Of a stretch of DNA of 47,922 nucleotides, positions 18,138 through 27,069 are shown piece by piece. Source of the stretch: Candidatus Bipolaricaulota bacterium (GTDB lineage Bacteria; Bipolaricaulota; Bipolaricaulia; UBA7950; UBA9294). A program made the translations under genes and the position numbers. Under the pieces are notes generated by a model. The model ran no database searches. It saw only the letters and a list, made by a program, of their open reading frames with translations, and had not been told where the DNA came from. The first letter of the stretch is position 1, and each line of letters opens with the position of its first letter. The DNA is taken from positions 1 to 47,922 of the forward strand of contig JAUWPW010000005.1 in NCBI GenBank assembly GCA_030611415.1, read 5' to 3'.

Positions 18138-19286
18138 GTGAAAGTAATAGTGATTGGTGCTGGGATGATGGCACGGGCAATTACCTTTAACCTAACTCAG
18201 CGAGAGGAGATTGATGAAATCTGTCTTGTCGATCGGGAAGTAAAAAGAGCCGAGCAGATTGCGGACTGGTTATCAGATAAGAGGGTGGTTCCTATGCGGT
18301 TAGATGTAACTGCCCCTCGTGCTGTACGTGAAGCAATGCAGGGATGTGTAGCTGCAGTTAGTGCCGTGCCCTATTTTCTTAATCTCTCACTTGCGCAAGC
18401 AGCCGTGGCTAGCGGTACTCATTTCTGCGATCTTGGAGGGGACAAGCGCATAGTAAAAAAGGAATTTGCCCTTGATGAGCAGGCAAAACAAGCAAGAGTA
18501 ACAGTAATTCCTGATTGCGGTCTTGCTCCGGGCTTGGTTAATATCCTTACTGCTGGGGCAATTGCCGAACTTACAGATGTAGAGGTGGTCAAGATCCGAG
18601 TAGGTGGGCTTCCTCAACGCCCGCACCCACCCCTTGAGTACCAGATTGTATCCTCTCCTCATGGCTTGATTAACGAATACATGGAGCAAGCGACTATTAT
18701 CCACGATGGAAAAGCTGTCAAGGTGTCATCTTTGACAGAGCCGGAAGAGATTTCGTTCCCCGGGTATGAATGTCTGGAAGCATTTCACACCTCAGGAGGT
18801 ACTTCCACTTTGCCGCAAACTATGCTTGGTCGAGTGGCTAACCTGGATTACAAAACGATTCGTTATCCAGGGCATCTTGAAAAGATAAGTGCAATGGCAA
18901 CGCTTGGTTTCTTTGGTACAACGCCACGGCTGGTAGGCAAAGTTGAGGTAAGCCCACGAGAATTAGCGGTACAGCTGTTGAGTGAGAATCTTTCATTTGA
19001 TGAGCCGGATGTTGTGCTGTTGCGCGTGACGGCAAACGGAAAAATAGATGGCCAAGCAGTAGAAGTGTGCTACCAGATAATTGATCACTTCGATGAGAAG
19101 ACCGGGCTTTCTGCTATGATGCGTACAACCGGTTTTTCCGCGGCTCAGGTTGTTTTTATGCTTGCGAGCGGATGGATCAAAGAATATGGGGCGCTTACAC
19201 AAGAGACTTGTGTACCGCACGAGGAATTTATTGCCGGATTACGCAGATTTGGTATAGAGGTTAAACGTACGGTCACCAGGCAATGA
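18138..19286 (+). CDS. Saccharopine dehydrogenase-family NAD(P)-dependent oxidoreductase
   Basis: VIVIGAGMMARAITFNL Rossmann motif, HFCDLGGD, PDCGLAPGLVNIL, SSPHGLINEY. Confidence 0.85.
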   Translation: MKVIVIGAGMMARAITFNLTQREEIDEICLVDREVKRAEQIADWLSDKRVVPMRLDVTAPRAVREAMQGCVAAVSAVPYFLNLSLAQAAVASGTHFCDLGGDKRIVKKEFALDEQAKQARVTVIPDCGLAPGLVNILTAGAIAELTDVEVVKIRVGGLPQRPHPPLEYQIVSSPHGLINEYMEQATIIHDGKAVKVSSLTEPEEISFPGYECLEAFHTSGGTSTLPQTMLGRVANLDYKTIRYPGHLEKISAMATLGFFGTTPRLVGKVEVSPRELAVQLLSENLSFDEPDVVLLRVTANGKIDGQAVEVCYQIIDHFDEKTGLSAMMRTTGFSAAQVVFMLASGWIKEYGALTQETCVPHEEFIAGLRRFGIEVKRTVTRQ

Positions 19287-19927
19287 TAAAGCTAATCGGA
19301 TTTGATATGGATGGAGTTATCCTGGATTCAGATAACCTTAGCCAGGGTAATTGGTTTATGGAAGTATTCATGCAAACCTTGCGGGAGTTTGGCATCCCAG
19401 AAACAGAAGAAAATGCTCGTTTGCTCTATATCAAGAATCTGCGTAACAATGCTGAGGCCATTTGTAAGAAGTTCGGGATTGATAAGCCGGAGGAATTGTG
19501 GAATCGCCGTGATGCCAATTATGTTGCGGGTAAACTTGCCGCACTTGAAGCAGGTAAAATTCCCCTTTATCGCGATGTTGCCGCCTTGGAAGAGTTGGCG
19601 GCAGACTCCAACTATCGGATTGGTATTGTAAGCAATTCTCCGCAAGTAGTGGTGGATCGAGTAGTTGCCTACTTTTCTCTGGATCGCATATTCGACACTT
19701 GGATCGGTCGCGGAACTACATTGAGTGACATCCAGTTTGCTAAGCCTGCTCCAAACCTGCTTGAACGTCTGAAAGCGGTCCTTGGAGTGGTCCATGGCTA
19801 TTATGTCGGAGACCAACCCGAGGATGCCCAGGCTGCTCGTGCAGCCTCACTTGTTCCTATTATCATCGCTCGCAATGGAAATGGTGGAGATATAAAGAGC
19901 CTGACAGGACTGAAGTATTTACTCTGA
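19283..19927 (+). CDS. HAD-superfamily hydrolase (phosphoglycolate phosphatase-like)
   Basis: LIGFDMDGVILDSD, IGIVSNSPQ, KPAPNLLERL, YVGDQPEDAQAARAASL. Confidence 0.85.
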   Translation: MIKLIGFDMDGVILDSDNLSQGNWFMEVFMQTLREFGIPETEENARLLYIKNLRNNAEAICKKFGIDKPEELWNRRDANYVAGKLAALEAGKIPLYRDVAALEELAADSNYRIGIVSNSPQVVVDRVVAYFSLDRIFDTWIGRGTTLSDIQFAKPAPNLLERLKAVLGVVHGYYVGDQPEDAQAARAASLVPIIIARNGNGGDIKSLTGLKYLL

Positions 19928-20020
19928 TAACCATGATGGCCGAGTATGGCAGCAATGTGTCCACTGGATGAAACTGGGCATATGGTTTCAATCATCCCAG
20001 GCAAAGCCTATAATGATTCT

Positions 20021-21280
20021 ATGTCGAAGAAAAGTGCTATTGAAGCCAGACTGCGTACCGCTAGCCTTCCAGGACTGCCGAAAGAAAAACTAGTTATCCC
20101 CGACTATAGAGGTTTCTGTATTGATGCTATTCCCGATCTTGTATCTTCGTTGTATGGTCTTTCGAGCACAAGAGCACCCTTGTTGAGCCTGGAGCTCTCT
20201 TCTTTGATCGATTCAGGGTTTAAGAGAGTGGTTCTATTTCTTATAGATGGATTGGGTTACCTGCACCTATGCAATCTTCTCGATCGTTTTAGGAAACTCT
20301 ATTTGCATCACCTGATAAGAGATGGGATTTTTCTCCCACTTACCTCTGTCTTTCCCGCCACAACAGCGACTGCCTTGACAACCTATAGCACCGGATGTAC
20401 ACCCCAGGAGCATGGGATGTTAGGGTATCGTCTGTATCTTAAGGAAACCTGTGCAATTACCAACATGGTACGCCTGTCGCTTTTGGGCAATAGTGAAAGC
20501 AACTCTGCGGTCAAAGCGGGGATAGATCTGGAGACTTTCCTTGGTGTTCCCACCGTGTACGAGAAACTAAGCGCGATGGGTGTGCAAACGCATCTGATAT
20601 TGAGCAGGCATATTGCATCGAGTGGGCTTTCATCAATTCTCTATAAGAGCATTGACTGCGTTAATCCTGTGGTTAATCTGTCGGACATGCTTGTCACCGC
20701 TCGTCGAGTGTTGGAACAGACGAGCGATAGAGTCTTTGTCAGTCTTTATTGGGGAGCAACGGATGCCATTGCACATACGCATGGGCCATGGGGTGAGGAA
20801 TTTGCCGCTGAGTTCCGGGCAATTGATGCGGCATTAGAGCGTGAGCTGAAAGACAGCAAGGACACACTGTTGATTCTGTGCGCGGACCATGGATTTGTGG
20901 GGATGGAGGAGTCTGACTATCTATCAATTTGTGACTATCCAGAACTAGAGGAAAATCTTGTCATGCCTCCAGTGGGAGAAACGCGGGCCTCATATTTATT
21001 TGTAAAGACTGGCAAGAAAGCTGCTGTAGCCGGATTTATCAACGAGAACTTCGGTGGAGATATTGTATGCATCGACTCTCGAGATGCACTTGCTCAGGGT
21101 TTGTTTGGCCTGGGGGACCCAGGATCGCGGATCTATGATCGCATTGGTGATCTTATCGTTCTTTCCACGGGTAAACGTGCTCTATACTATCCATACAAGA
21201 ACAGCACTAAACTCAAAGGGATGCATGGTGGGATGACGCCCCAGGAGATGCTTGTTCCACTAATCGCTTGTCCCTTGTAG
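20021..21280 (+). CDS. Alkaline phosphatase superfamily / type I phosphodiesterase-nucleotide pyrophosphatase-like protein
   Basis: LFLIDGLGYLHL, FPATTATALTTYSTGCTPQEHGMLGY, WGATDAIAHTHGP, LLILCADHGF. Confidence 0.85.
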   Translation: MSKKSAIEARLRTASLPGLPKEKLVIPDYRGFCIDAIPDLVSSLYGLSSTRAPLLSLELSSLIDSGFKRVVLFLIDGLGYLHLCNLLDRFRKLYLHHLIRDGIFLPLTSVFPATTATALTTYSTGCTPQEHGMLGYRLYLKETCAITNMVRLSLLGNSESNSAVKAGIDLETFLGVPTVYEKLSAMGVQTHLILSRHIASSGLSSILYKSIDCVNPVVNLSDMLVTARRVLEQTSDRVFVSLYWGATDAIAHTHGPWGEEFAAEFRAIDAALERELKDSKDTLLILCADHGFVGMEESDYLSICDYPELEENLVMPPVGETRASYLFVKTGKKAAVAGFINENFGGDIVCIDSRDALAQGLFGLGDPGSRIYDRIGDLIVLSTGKRALYYPYKNSTKLKGMHGGMTPQEMLVPLIACPL

Positions 21281-21291
21281 GTGGAGGAATA

Positions 21292-21645
21292 ATGATTGTA
21301 AAAGGCAGAAGCAAAATGGTAACTGCGCTTGACCTTAGTGATGGAAAGACGGTTTGTGATGTAACAAAGCAGGTTCTAATAGGGCCAGATCAAGGCGCAA
21401 GTAATTTTGTGATGCGTCTGTTTGTGCTTAAAGAAGGTGGTTACAGCCCGCATCATTCCCATCCTTGGGAACACGAGGTATTTATCCTGACTGGAGAAGG
21501 GATAGTGAAATCTCAGGATGACGAAATCCCGGTTGAGGAGGGGGATTTTGTTTACGTACCTCCAATGGAGAAACATCAATTCCTGAACGCTGGCTCTACT
21601 CCATTCGAGTTCTTGTGCATTGTGCCTGCCGAGGGCAAGAGGTAG
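21292..21645 (+). CDS. Cupin domain protein
   Basis: MRLFVLKEGGYSPHHSHPWEHEVFILTGEG...GDFVYVPPMEKHQFLN. Confidence 0.9.
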   Translation: MIVKGRSKMVTALDLSDGKTVCDVTKQVLIGPDQGASNFVMRLFVLKEGGYSPHHSHPWEHEVFILTGEGIVKSQDDEIPVEEGDFVYVPPMEKHQFLNAGSTPFEFLCIVPAEGKR

Positions 21646-21646
21646 T

Positions 21647-22702
21647 GTGAGCAAGCGCGTCGTTGTCTGTATGAGTGGCGGCGTAGACAGCACTGTAGCC
21701 GCGTATCTGTTGCAAGAACAGGGTTATGAAGTTGAGGGGATCACTTTTTCTTTTTGGTCGTTTTCTGGGGCGCCCCATTACCTAGAGAAAGCAGGGCGTT
21801 GTCTGGTTAACATTACAAGTCTTGCTGCGCGCGAGCTTGAGATCCCTCACCATACGATCGATGCCAGCGCACAATTCTACGACCTTGTTCTGCGCGATTT
21901 TGTCGAGCGCTCACGCCTTGGAGAGACCCCCAATCCTTGTGGCCGCTGCAATCGTTACCTGCGCTTTGATCTTGCTCTGCATTATGCTGCCAAGCACGGA
22001 TTTGATCGGGTGGCAACTGGTCACCATGTGCAAATCGTTAAGGGAGAGGATGAGCGGCTCCATCTTTGTCAAGGGAGAGATTCGCAAAAGGATCAGTCCT
22101 ATTTTCTGTATGGATTGAAGGCAAGGGATCTAGGCCGCCTTGTCTTTCCAGTGGGAGGGATGACCAAGGAGGAAGTGTTCGCTATTGCCGATGCTCAAGG
22201 GTTACGCGCAGCATCCCTTCCGGAAAGTCAGGACCTCTGTTTTGTTCAAGGGGGCCGGGCCGATTTCTTGTTTTCTTCGAAGGATCTTACCCCTGGGCCA
22301 ATTATTGATCGGCAGGGACATATCCTTGGGGAACACAAGGGTCTCCCTTTCTATACTGTTGGTCAACGGCGAGGTCTTGGGGTTACGGCGAAGCGGGCAC
22401 TGTATGTAATTGCTATTGACAAGACAAGAAACGCACTTATTGTGGGACAAGAAGAAGGCCTTTACGCAAGCAGCCTTGTTGCTAGAGAGGGGCACTTTCT
22501 TTCCGGAGAGGCTATGCTTGCTGGATCGCGTGTTAGTGCAAAGATTCGTTACCGCTCACCGGCCTACGCTTGTACCTTTTGTCCTTTGGATAACGAGCGA
22601 TTCTCCATTGACTTTGATGAACCACAGCGAGCAATTACTCCTGGTCAGATTGTTGCCATCTATGATGGTGCACGCCTTCTTGGCGGTGGGATAATTGAAT
22701 GA
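21647..22702 (+). CDS. mnmA: tRNA-specific 2-thiouridylase MnmA
   Basis: VVVCMSGGVDSTVAAYLL, NPCGRCNRYLRF, RVATGHHVQI, DQSYFLYGL, SQDLCFV, GQRRGLGV; GTG start. Confidence 0.94.
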   Translation: MSKRVVVCMSGGVDSTVAAYLLQEQGYEVEGITFSFWSFSGAPHYLEKAGRCLVNITSLAARELEIPHHTIDASAQFYDLVLRDFVERSRLGETPNPCGRCNRYLRFDLALHYAAKHGFDRVATGHHVQIVKGEDERLHLCQGRDSQKDQSYFLYGLKARDLGRLVFPVGGMTKEEVFAIADAQGLRAASLPESQDLCFVQGGRADFLFSSKDLTPGPIIDRQGHILGEHKGLPFYTVGQRRGLGVTAKRALYVIAIDKTRNALIVGQEEGLYASSLVAREGHFLSGEAMLAGSRVSAKIRYRSPAYACTFCPLDNERFSIDFDEPQRAITPGQIVAIYDGARLLGGGIIE

Positions 22703-22769
22703 AAGATCTGATCGTTGTTCATTCTCTAGGTGTGTGAGGAACAGAAGAGCAATGTGTATAATGATTCTC

Positions 22770-22857
22770 GGAGGGGTGGGCGAGCGGACTAAACCACCGG
22801 TCTTGAAAACCGGCGAACCATTGTGTTCCGCGGGTTCAAATCCCGCCCCCTCCGCCA
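22770..22857 (+). tRNA. tRNA-Ser (anticodon UGA), CCA encoded
   Basis: ggagggg/cccctcc acceptor, long variable arm, anticodon loop cTTGAaa, T-loop gttcaaatc. Confidence 0.95.
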
Positions 22858-22942
22858 ACAAGAAAATAGACTGCTAATGCATCCCGCATGTGGAATTCCG
22901 TGTTGTATGATTGCATGACTAGTGGAAAGAGGAGAGAAACTC

Positions 22943-24394
22943 ATGGCAGCACAAGGCGTAACTAAGCGTATTGAGGATTACTCCCGATGGTACACCGATG
23001 TGGTTAAGATGGCAGACCTGGCTGACTATGCAGCGGTTCGTGGGTGCATGATTATCAAACCTTATGGGTACGAGCTATGGGAGAATATCAAAAGTGGGCT
23101 TGACAAACGATTCAAGGCCACTGGACATAGGAATGCCTACTTCCCGCTGCTGATTCCGATGAGCTTCATCGAAAAGGAGGCAAAGCATGTGGAGGGATTT
23201 GCGCCTGAGCTTGCTATTGTCACACATGCTGGGGGTAAGGAGCTTGATGAACCGCTTGCCATTCGTCCGACATCAGAGACGGTGATCGGCCATGCCTATG
23301 CACGGTGGATTCACTCCTATCGCGACCTTCCTGTTCTCATCAATCAGTGGGCGAATGTTGTTCGCTGGGAGATGCGACCACGTCTATTCCTGCGTACCTC
23401 GGAGTTTCTGTGGCAAGAGGGACACACGGCACATGCTACCGAGGAGGAGGCGGAAGAAGAGACGATACGCATGCTTGATATCTACGCTGATTTTGCGGTG
23501 AAGGATGCAGCGATCCCAGTAATTAAGGGAGAGAAGAGTGGGCAGGAGAAGTTCGCGGGTGCCAGCAGGTCGTTCACTATTGAGGCGATGATGGGAAATA
23601 CCTGGGCTCTGCAATCTGGGACATCACACTACCTCGGCCAGAACTTTGCGCGTGCCTTTGATATTAAGTTTCTTGACGAGGAGAACAAACTTAAGTATTG
23701 CTATACCACCTCATGGGGAGTGAGCACTCGTATGGTCGGCGGGATTGTCATGGCACACGGCGATGATAAGGGACTGCGTCTTCCTCCTCGTCTTGCTCCG
23801 ATACAGGTGGTGATTGTCCCTATCTGGCGGACTGTTGATCAGCAAGGTGTGGTGATGAAGGCGATCGATGACATACGTGGCGCGCTTGTGGATGCGGGCG
23901 TGCGAGTGCACGTCGATAAGCGCGAGGGGATAACACCTGGCTTCAAGTTCAACGACTGGGAAATGCGCGGGGTTCCTATGCGTATGGAGATCGGTCCACG
24001 TGACGTTGAGCATGGTACGGCAATCCTTGCACGACGCGACATGCAAGGGAAAGATGCGAAGCAATCTGTATCGCAAGACGGGATCGCGCAGAGAGTCCTT
24101 GAGTTACTGACCGATATCCAGAATCACATGCTGGCACAGGCAACAGAGTTTCGCGATGCCCACCTGCACCGGGCAAACTCCTACGATGAGTTAAAGGAGA
24201 TTGTAACCGATGGCTGGGCCCTCATTCCTCACTGTGGTGCTTCGGAGTGTGAGGAGAAGATTAAGGAGGAGACGAAGAGCTCATCGCGGTGCTACCCGAT
24301 TGCAGAGAACAAGGATTGGGATCCACGTGAGAAAACCTGTCCCATTTGTGGTAAGCCGGCGGTTGGCCTTGCTTACTTTGCTCGCTCCTACTAG
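22943..24394 (+). CDS. proS: Prolyl-tRNA synthetase, archaeal/eukaryote-like short form
   Basis: GCMIIKPYGYELWENIKSGLD, IRPTSETVIGHAYARWI, RTSEFLWQEGHTAHAT, TSWGVSTRMVGGIVMAHGDDKGLRLPP, PICGKPA...ARSY. Confidence 0.96.
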   Translation: MAAQGVTKRIEDYSRWYTDVVKMADLADYAAVRGCMIIKPYGYELWENIKSGLDKRFKATGHRNAYFPLLIPMSFIEKEAKHVEGFAPELAIVTHAGGKELDEPLAIRPTSETVIGHAYARWIHSYRDLPVLINQWANVVRWEMRPRLFLRTSEFLWQEGHTAHATEEEAEEETIRMLDIYADFAVKDAAIPVIKGEKSGQEKFAGASRSFTIEAMMGNTWALQSGTSHYLGQNFARAFDIKFLDEENKLKYCYTTSWGVSTRMVGGIVMAHGDDKGLRLPPRLAPIQVVIVPIWRTVDQQGVVMKAIDDIRGALVDAGVRVHVDKREGITPGFKFNDWEMRGVPMRMEIGPRDVEHGTAILARRDMQGKDAKQSVSQDGIAQRVLELLTDIQNHMLAQATEFRDAHLHRANSYDELKEIVTDGWALIPHCGASECEEKIKEETKSSSRCYPIAENKDWDPREKTCPICGKPAVGLAYFARSY

Positions 24395-24499
24395 AGCTAT
24401 AGAGCAATTATCCCCTTCCATAGTCTCAAATAGAGGTCGTGCATAGAGATGGACAAGTCTCTCATCAATTCTTAGACATTCTGCAACGAGGGAGGAAGA

Positions 24500-25369
24500 A
24501 TGAATCAGGGCTACGGAAGCCAAAACATGGCTGGCCATCTGCGGCGGGTTCTTGTCAAGCGCCCTGATTCTGCATTTGCTGTAAGCGACGCAGCGAGGTG
24601 GCACTACACCGGTCGGCCGAATCTGGAGATTGCCCTGAAGGAGCATGGCCGGTTTGTTGAGCTTTTGCACCGGGCCGGCACAGAGGTTGTCTATCATGAA
24701 GAGCCACAGCCCAAGCGTGCTGATGCGATCTACGTTCACGATCCCGCGTTCGTAACTGATAAAGGGGCGATTCTCCTGCATATGGGGAAACTGCTTCGAC
24801 GTGGGGAAGAAGAGGCGATTGGTCGACGATTTGAAAGCCTTGAAATTCCGATCTTCTACAAGCTGCATGGTGATGCGACAGCAGAAGGAGGAGATCTTCT
24901 GTGGATTGACCACGATACCCTTGCTGTTGGCCAAGGATTCCGCACCAATGGGGAAGGTCTGCGACAACTGACGCTGGCGATGCGTGCCTTGGAGGTAAAG
25001 GTCATCCCAGTTCCTCTTCCTTACTTCCAGGGGCCTGATGCTTGTCTGCACTTGATGTCGTTCATCAGTATCATCGGAGAGAAAATCGCGGTCGTCTATC
25101 CGTCTCTCATGCCGATCCCGTTCTGGCAAGAGTTACGTAATCGTGGATTTAGTTTTGTCGGGGTAGCGGATGAGGAGTTCCTAACTATGGCGGCGAATGT
25201 CCTTTCCCTCACACCGACAAGCTGCGTGATGCTTGCTGGAAACCCGATTACCAAGAAACGGCTTGAAGAAGTGGGATTCGAGGTACTAACCTACGCAGGC
25301 AACGAGATCTCACTAAAGGCAGAGGGTGGCCCGACTTGCCTTACCCGACCGATCCTGCGCACTGGTTAG
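24500..25369 (+). CDS. Arginine deiminase / amidinotransferase superfamily protein (DDAH-like)
   Basis: VKRPDSAF, ADAIYVHDPAFVTDKGAIL, EGGDLLWID, DACLHLMSFIS, C-terminal GGPTCLTRPI with presumptive catalytic Cys. Confidence 0.85.
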   Translation: MNQGYGSQNMAGHLRRVLVKRPDSAFAVSDAARWHYTGRPNLEIALKEHGRFVELLHRAGTEVVYHEEPQPKRADAIYVHDPAFVTDKGAILLHMGKLLRRGEEEAIGRRFESLEIPIFYKLHGDATAEGGDLLWIDHDTLAVGQGFRTNGEGLRQLTLAMRALEVKVIPVPLPYFQGPDACLHLMSFISIIGEKIAVVYPSLMPIPFWQELRNRGFSFVGVADEEFLTMAANVLSLTPTSCVMLAGNPITKKRLEEVGFEVLTYAGNEISLKAEGGPTCLTRPILRTG

Positions 25370-25378
25370 ATCAATACG

Positions 25379-25561
25379 GTGATGAGTGACGAGTCAAAAG
25401 TCAGCAGTCAGTTGGGTTCGTTGGGTTGGTAGAGTTCGTTGAGTAAGAAGCAGGAACTGAAAGCTGATCGCTGACCGCTGATAGCTCTTTCCTGAAAGCT
25501 GACCGCTGATAGCTGTTTGCTGATGGCTGAAGACTGAAAACTACTGACTGATGAGCTGATC
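25379..25561. repeat. Composite intergenic array: GT(G/C)Annn heptads x5, nonamer x4, GCTGAnn-type heptads x14
   Basis: Units can be read in register: gtgatga|gtgacga|gtcaaaa|gtcagca|gtcagtt; gttgggttc|gttgggttg|gtagagttc|gttgagtaa; actgaaa|gctgatc|gctgacc|gctgata|gctcttt|cctgaaa|gctgacc|gctgata|gctgttt|gctgatg|gctgaag|actgaaa|actactg|actgatg. Confidence 0.93.
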
Positions 25562-25719
25562 TGTGGCGAGGGAAAAAGCAGTGCCAAGTTATGCCAGCTA
25601 GGCGCAACTCGTTTTTCTAAGTGTTGTCACCGCACAGTCTTATCGGGTACATGTAGAAACCTACTAGGCACTGCCAAAGTTGACTGAAACTTCTCTCAAA
25701 GGTAGAATGGTTAATAATC

Positions 25720-25812
25720 GGAGGGGTAGTCAAGAGGTCTAAGACAACGGTTTGCTAAACCGTCGATGGGTTCATAGCTCATCCGCGGGTTCAAATCCCG
25801 CCCCCTCCGCCA
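25720..25812 (+). tRNA. tRNA-Ser (anticodon GCU), CCA encoded
   Basis: ggagggg/cccctcc acceptor, anticodon stem-loop cggtttGCTaaaccg, long variable arm, T-loop gttcaaatc. Confidence 0.93.
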
Positions 25813-25817
25813 GATTC

Positions 25818-25891
25818 GCGCCCGTAGCTCAGTGGATTAGAGCGTCGCACTCCGGATGCGAAGGTCGGAGGTTCGAATCCTCTCGGGCGTA
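25818..25891 (+). tRNA. tRNA-Arg (anticodon CCG), CCA not encoded
   Basis: gcgcccgtagctcagtggattagagc... tcgcactCCGgatgcga, gttcgaatcc, cgggcgt acceptor. Confidence 0.94.
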
Positions 25892-26080
25892 TTCTCAGGA
25901 CCTCGCTTTACTGGCCATTATTGAGCCCTTGGTCACATATTGAGCCAAAACCATATTGCCTGGCAGCGTGTTGTTGGTTCTATCGACAAGCACGTGCAGA
26001 CCATGACCAATGTGTATTGCGAAATGCCGTTATTGATCTCTCTTTGCACGCTTGTAGGGGATCGGGTTAAAATGTGAGCG

Positions 26081-26863
26081 ATGATGGATCAGCCAGAACA
26101 ACAAAGGTTTACCGTGGCACTTCTGCAACTAGCAATTGCTAGCAAGAAGGATACGGATTGGCCAGAACGGATAGATGGACTCCTTGCTCAGGCGGGTGAA
26201 GTAGATCTTGTAATCTTACCCGAACTGTGGCGGGTTGGGTATTATAACTTTGGTTCCTACCATAGCAAGGCGGAGACAGTAAAGGGTGAAACTGTCTGTT
26301 TCTTGACAAAGCTTGCAAAGAATCTGAGAGCCTACGTGCTGGGGGGAAGCTTTATTGAGGAATGTGCTGGAAGACTGTACAACACGGCGGTATTCTTGGA
26401 TCGTGAAGGAAATGTTCTTGACTTTTACCGGAAGACGCACTTGCTTAGTTATGGCTCTAAGGAACGAGCGATTCTCTCTCCGGGAGACGGTGGCAGGGTG
26501 GTGAAAACAGGATTAGGCAGTTTTGGGATTGCTATTTGCTATGATCTTCGTTTCCCCGAACTCTTCAGAGAAATGAGCGTGAAAGGCGCAGAAGTATTTC
26601 TTCTTCCGGCGGCTTGGCCGCTGAGTCGCATGGAGGCGTGGGAAGTTCTTTGCCGGGCACGAGCGACAGAGAATCAGGCTTATGTTATCGCTTGTAATAG
26701 CGCTGGCCGAGGACTGCTTGGCAGAAGCATGGTGGTGGATCCGTGGGGGGTTAAGATTGCTGCTCTAGGGAATGGCGAGGGAGTGCTTCGTGCACAGATT
26801 GATCTTACCGCAGAAGAGAGCTTTCGGAGTGAGTTTCCTGCGTGGCGTGAGCGGAAGGGCTGA
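26081..26863 (+). CDS. Carbon-nitrogen hydrolase (nitrilase superfamily, omega-amidase-like)
   Basis: E-K-C triad context: LPELWRVGYY, YRKTHL, GIAICYDLRFPELFR. Confidence 0.9.
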   Translation: MMDQPEQQRFTVALLQLAIASKKDTDWPERIDGLLAQAGEVDLVILPELWRVGYYNFGSYHSKAETVKGETVCFLTKLAKNLRAYVLGGSFIEECAGRLYNTAVFLDREGNVLDFYRKTHLLSYGSKERAILSPGDGGRVVKTGLGSFGIAICYDLRFPELFREMSVKGAEVFLLPAAWPLSRMEAWEVLCRARATENQAYVIACNSAGRGLLGRSMVVDPWGVKIAALGNGEGVLRAQIDLTAEESFRSEFPAWRERKG

Positions 26864-26929
26864 TTACCCAAATGGAGCCCTTCTTGACATAACTTGATCG
26901 GCTACTTAAACTAGTTTGGTATGTCACTA

Positions 26930-27015
<86 letters not shown>

Positions 27016-27069
27016 TAATAGAAGAAATTGTCTTGGTTACCATATTTCTGCCTTCGAACAAGGGCTTTC

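Noticed and set aside
22556-22861. Minus-strand ORF MLAEGAGFEPAEHNGSPVFKTGG...
   Set aside because: Classic antisense translation of tRNA-Ser (EGAGFEPA pattern) overlapping the mnmA 3' end.
22695-22877. Plus-strand ORF ...GGVGERTKPPVLKTGEPLCSAGSNPAPSA
   Set aside because: Translation of the tRNA-Ser(UGA) gene.
24281-25129. 282-aa minus-strand ORF
   Set aside because: Antisense to the well-supported proS end and deiminase-superfamily gene; no recognisable domain.
25379-25561. CRISPR array
   Set aside because: Units are 7-9 bp and contiguous, with no spacer-repeat alternation and no cas genes nearby.
25401-25607. Minus-strand ORF with SAVSDQLSV and STNSTNPTNPTD
   Set aside because: Read-through of the heptad/nonamer repeat array; no coding evidence.
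25752-25943. Plus-strand ORF MLNRRWVHSSSAGSNPAPSARFAPVAQWIRASHSGCEGRRFESSRA
   Set aside because: Translation through tRNA-Ser(GCU) and tRNA-Arg(CCG).
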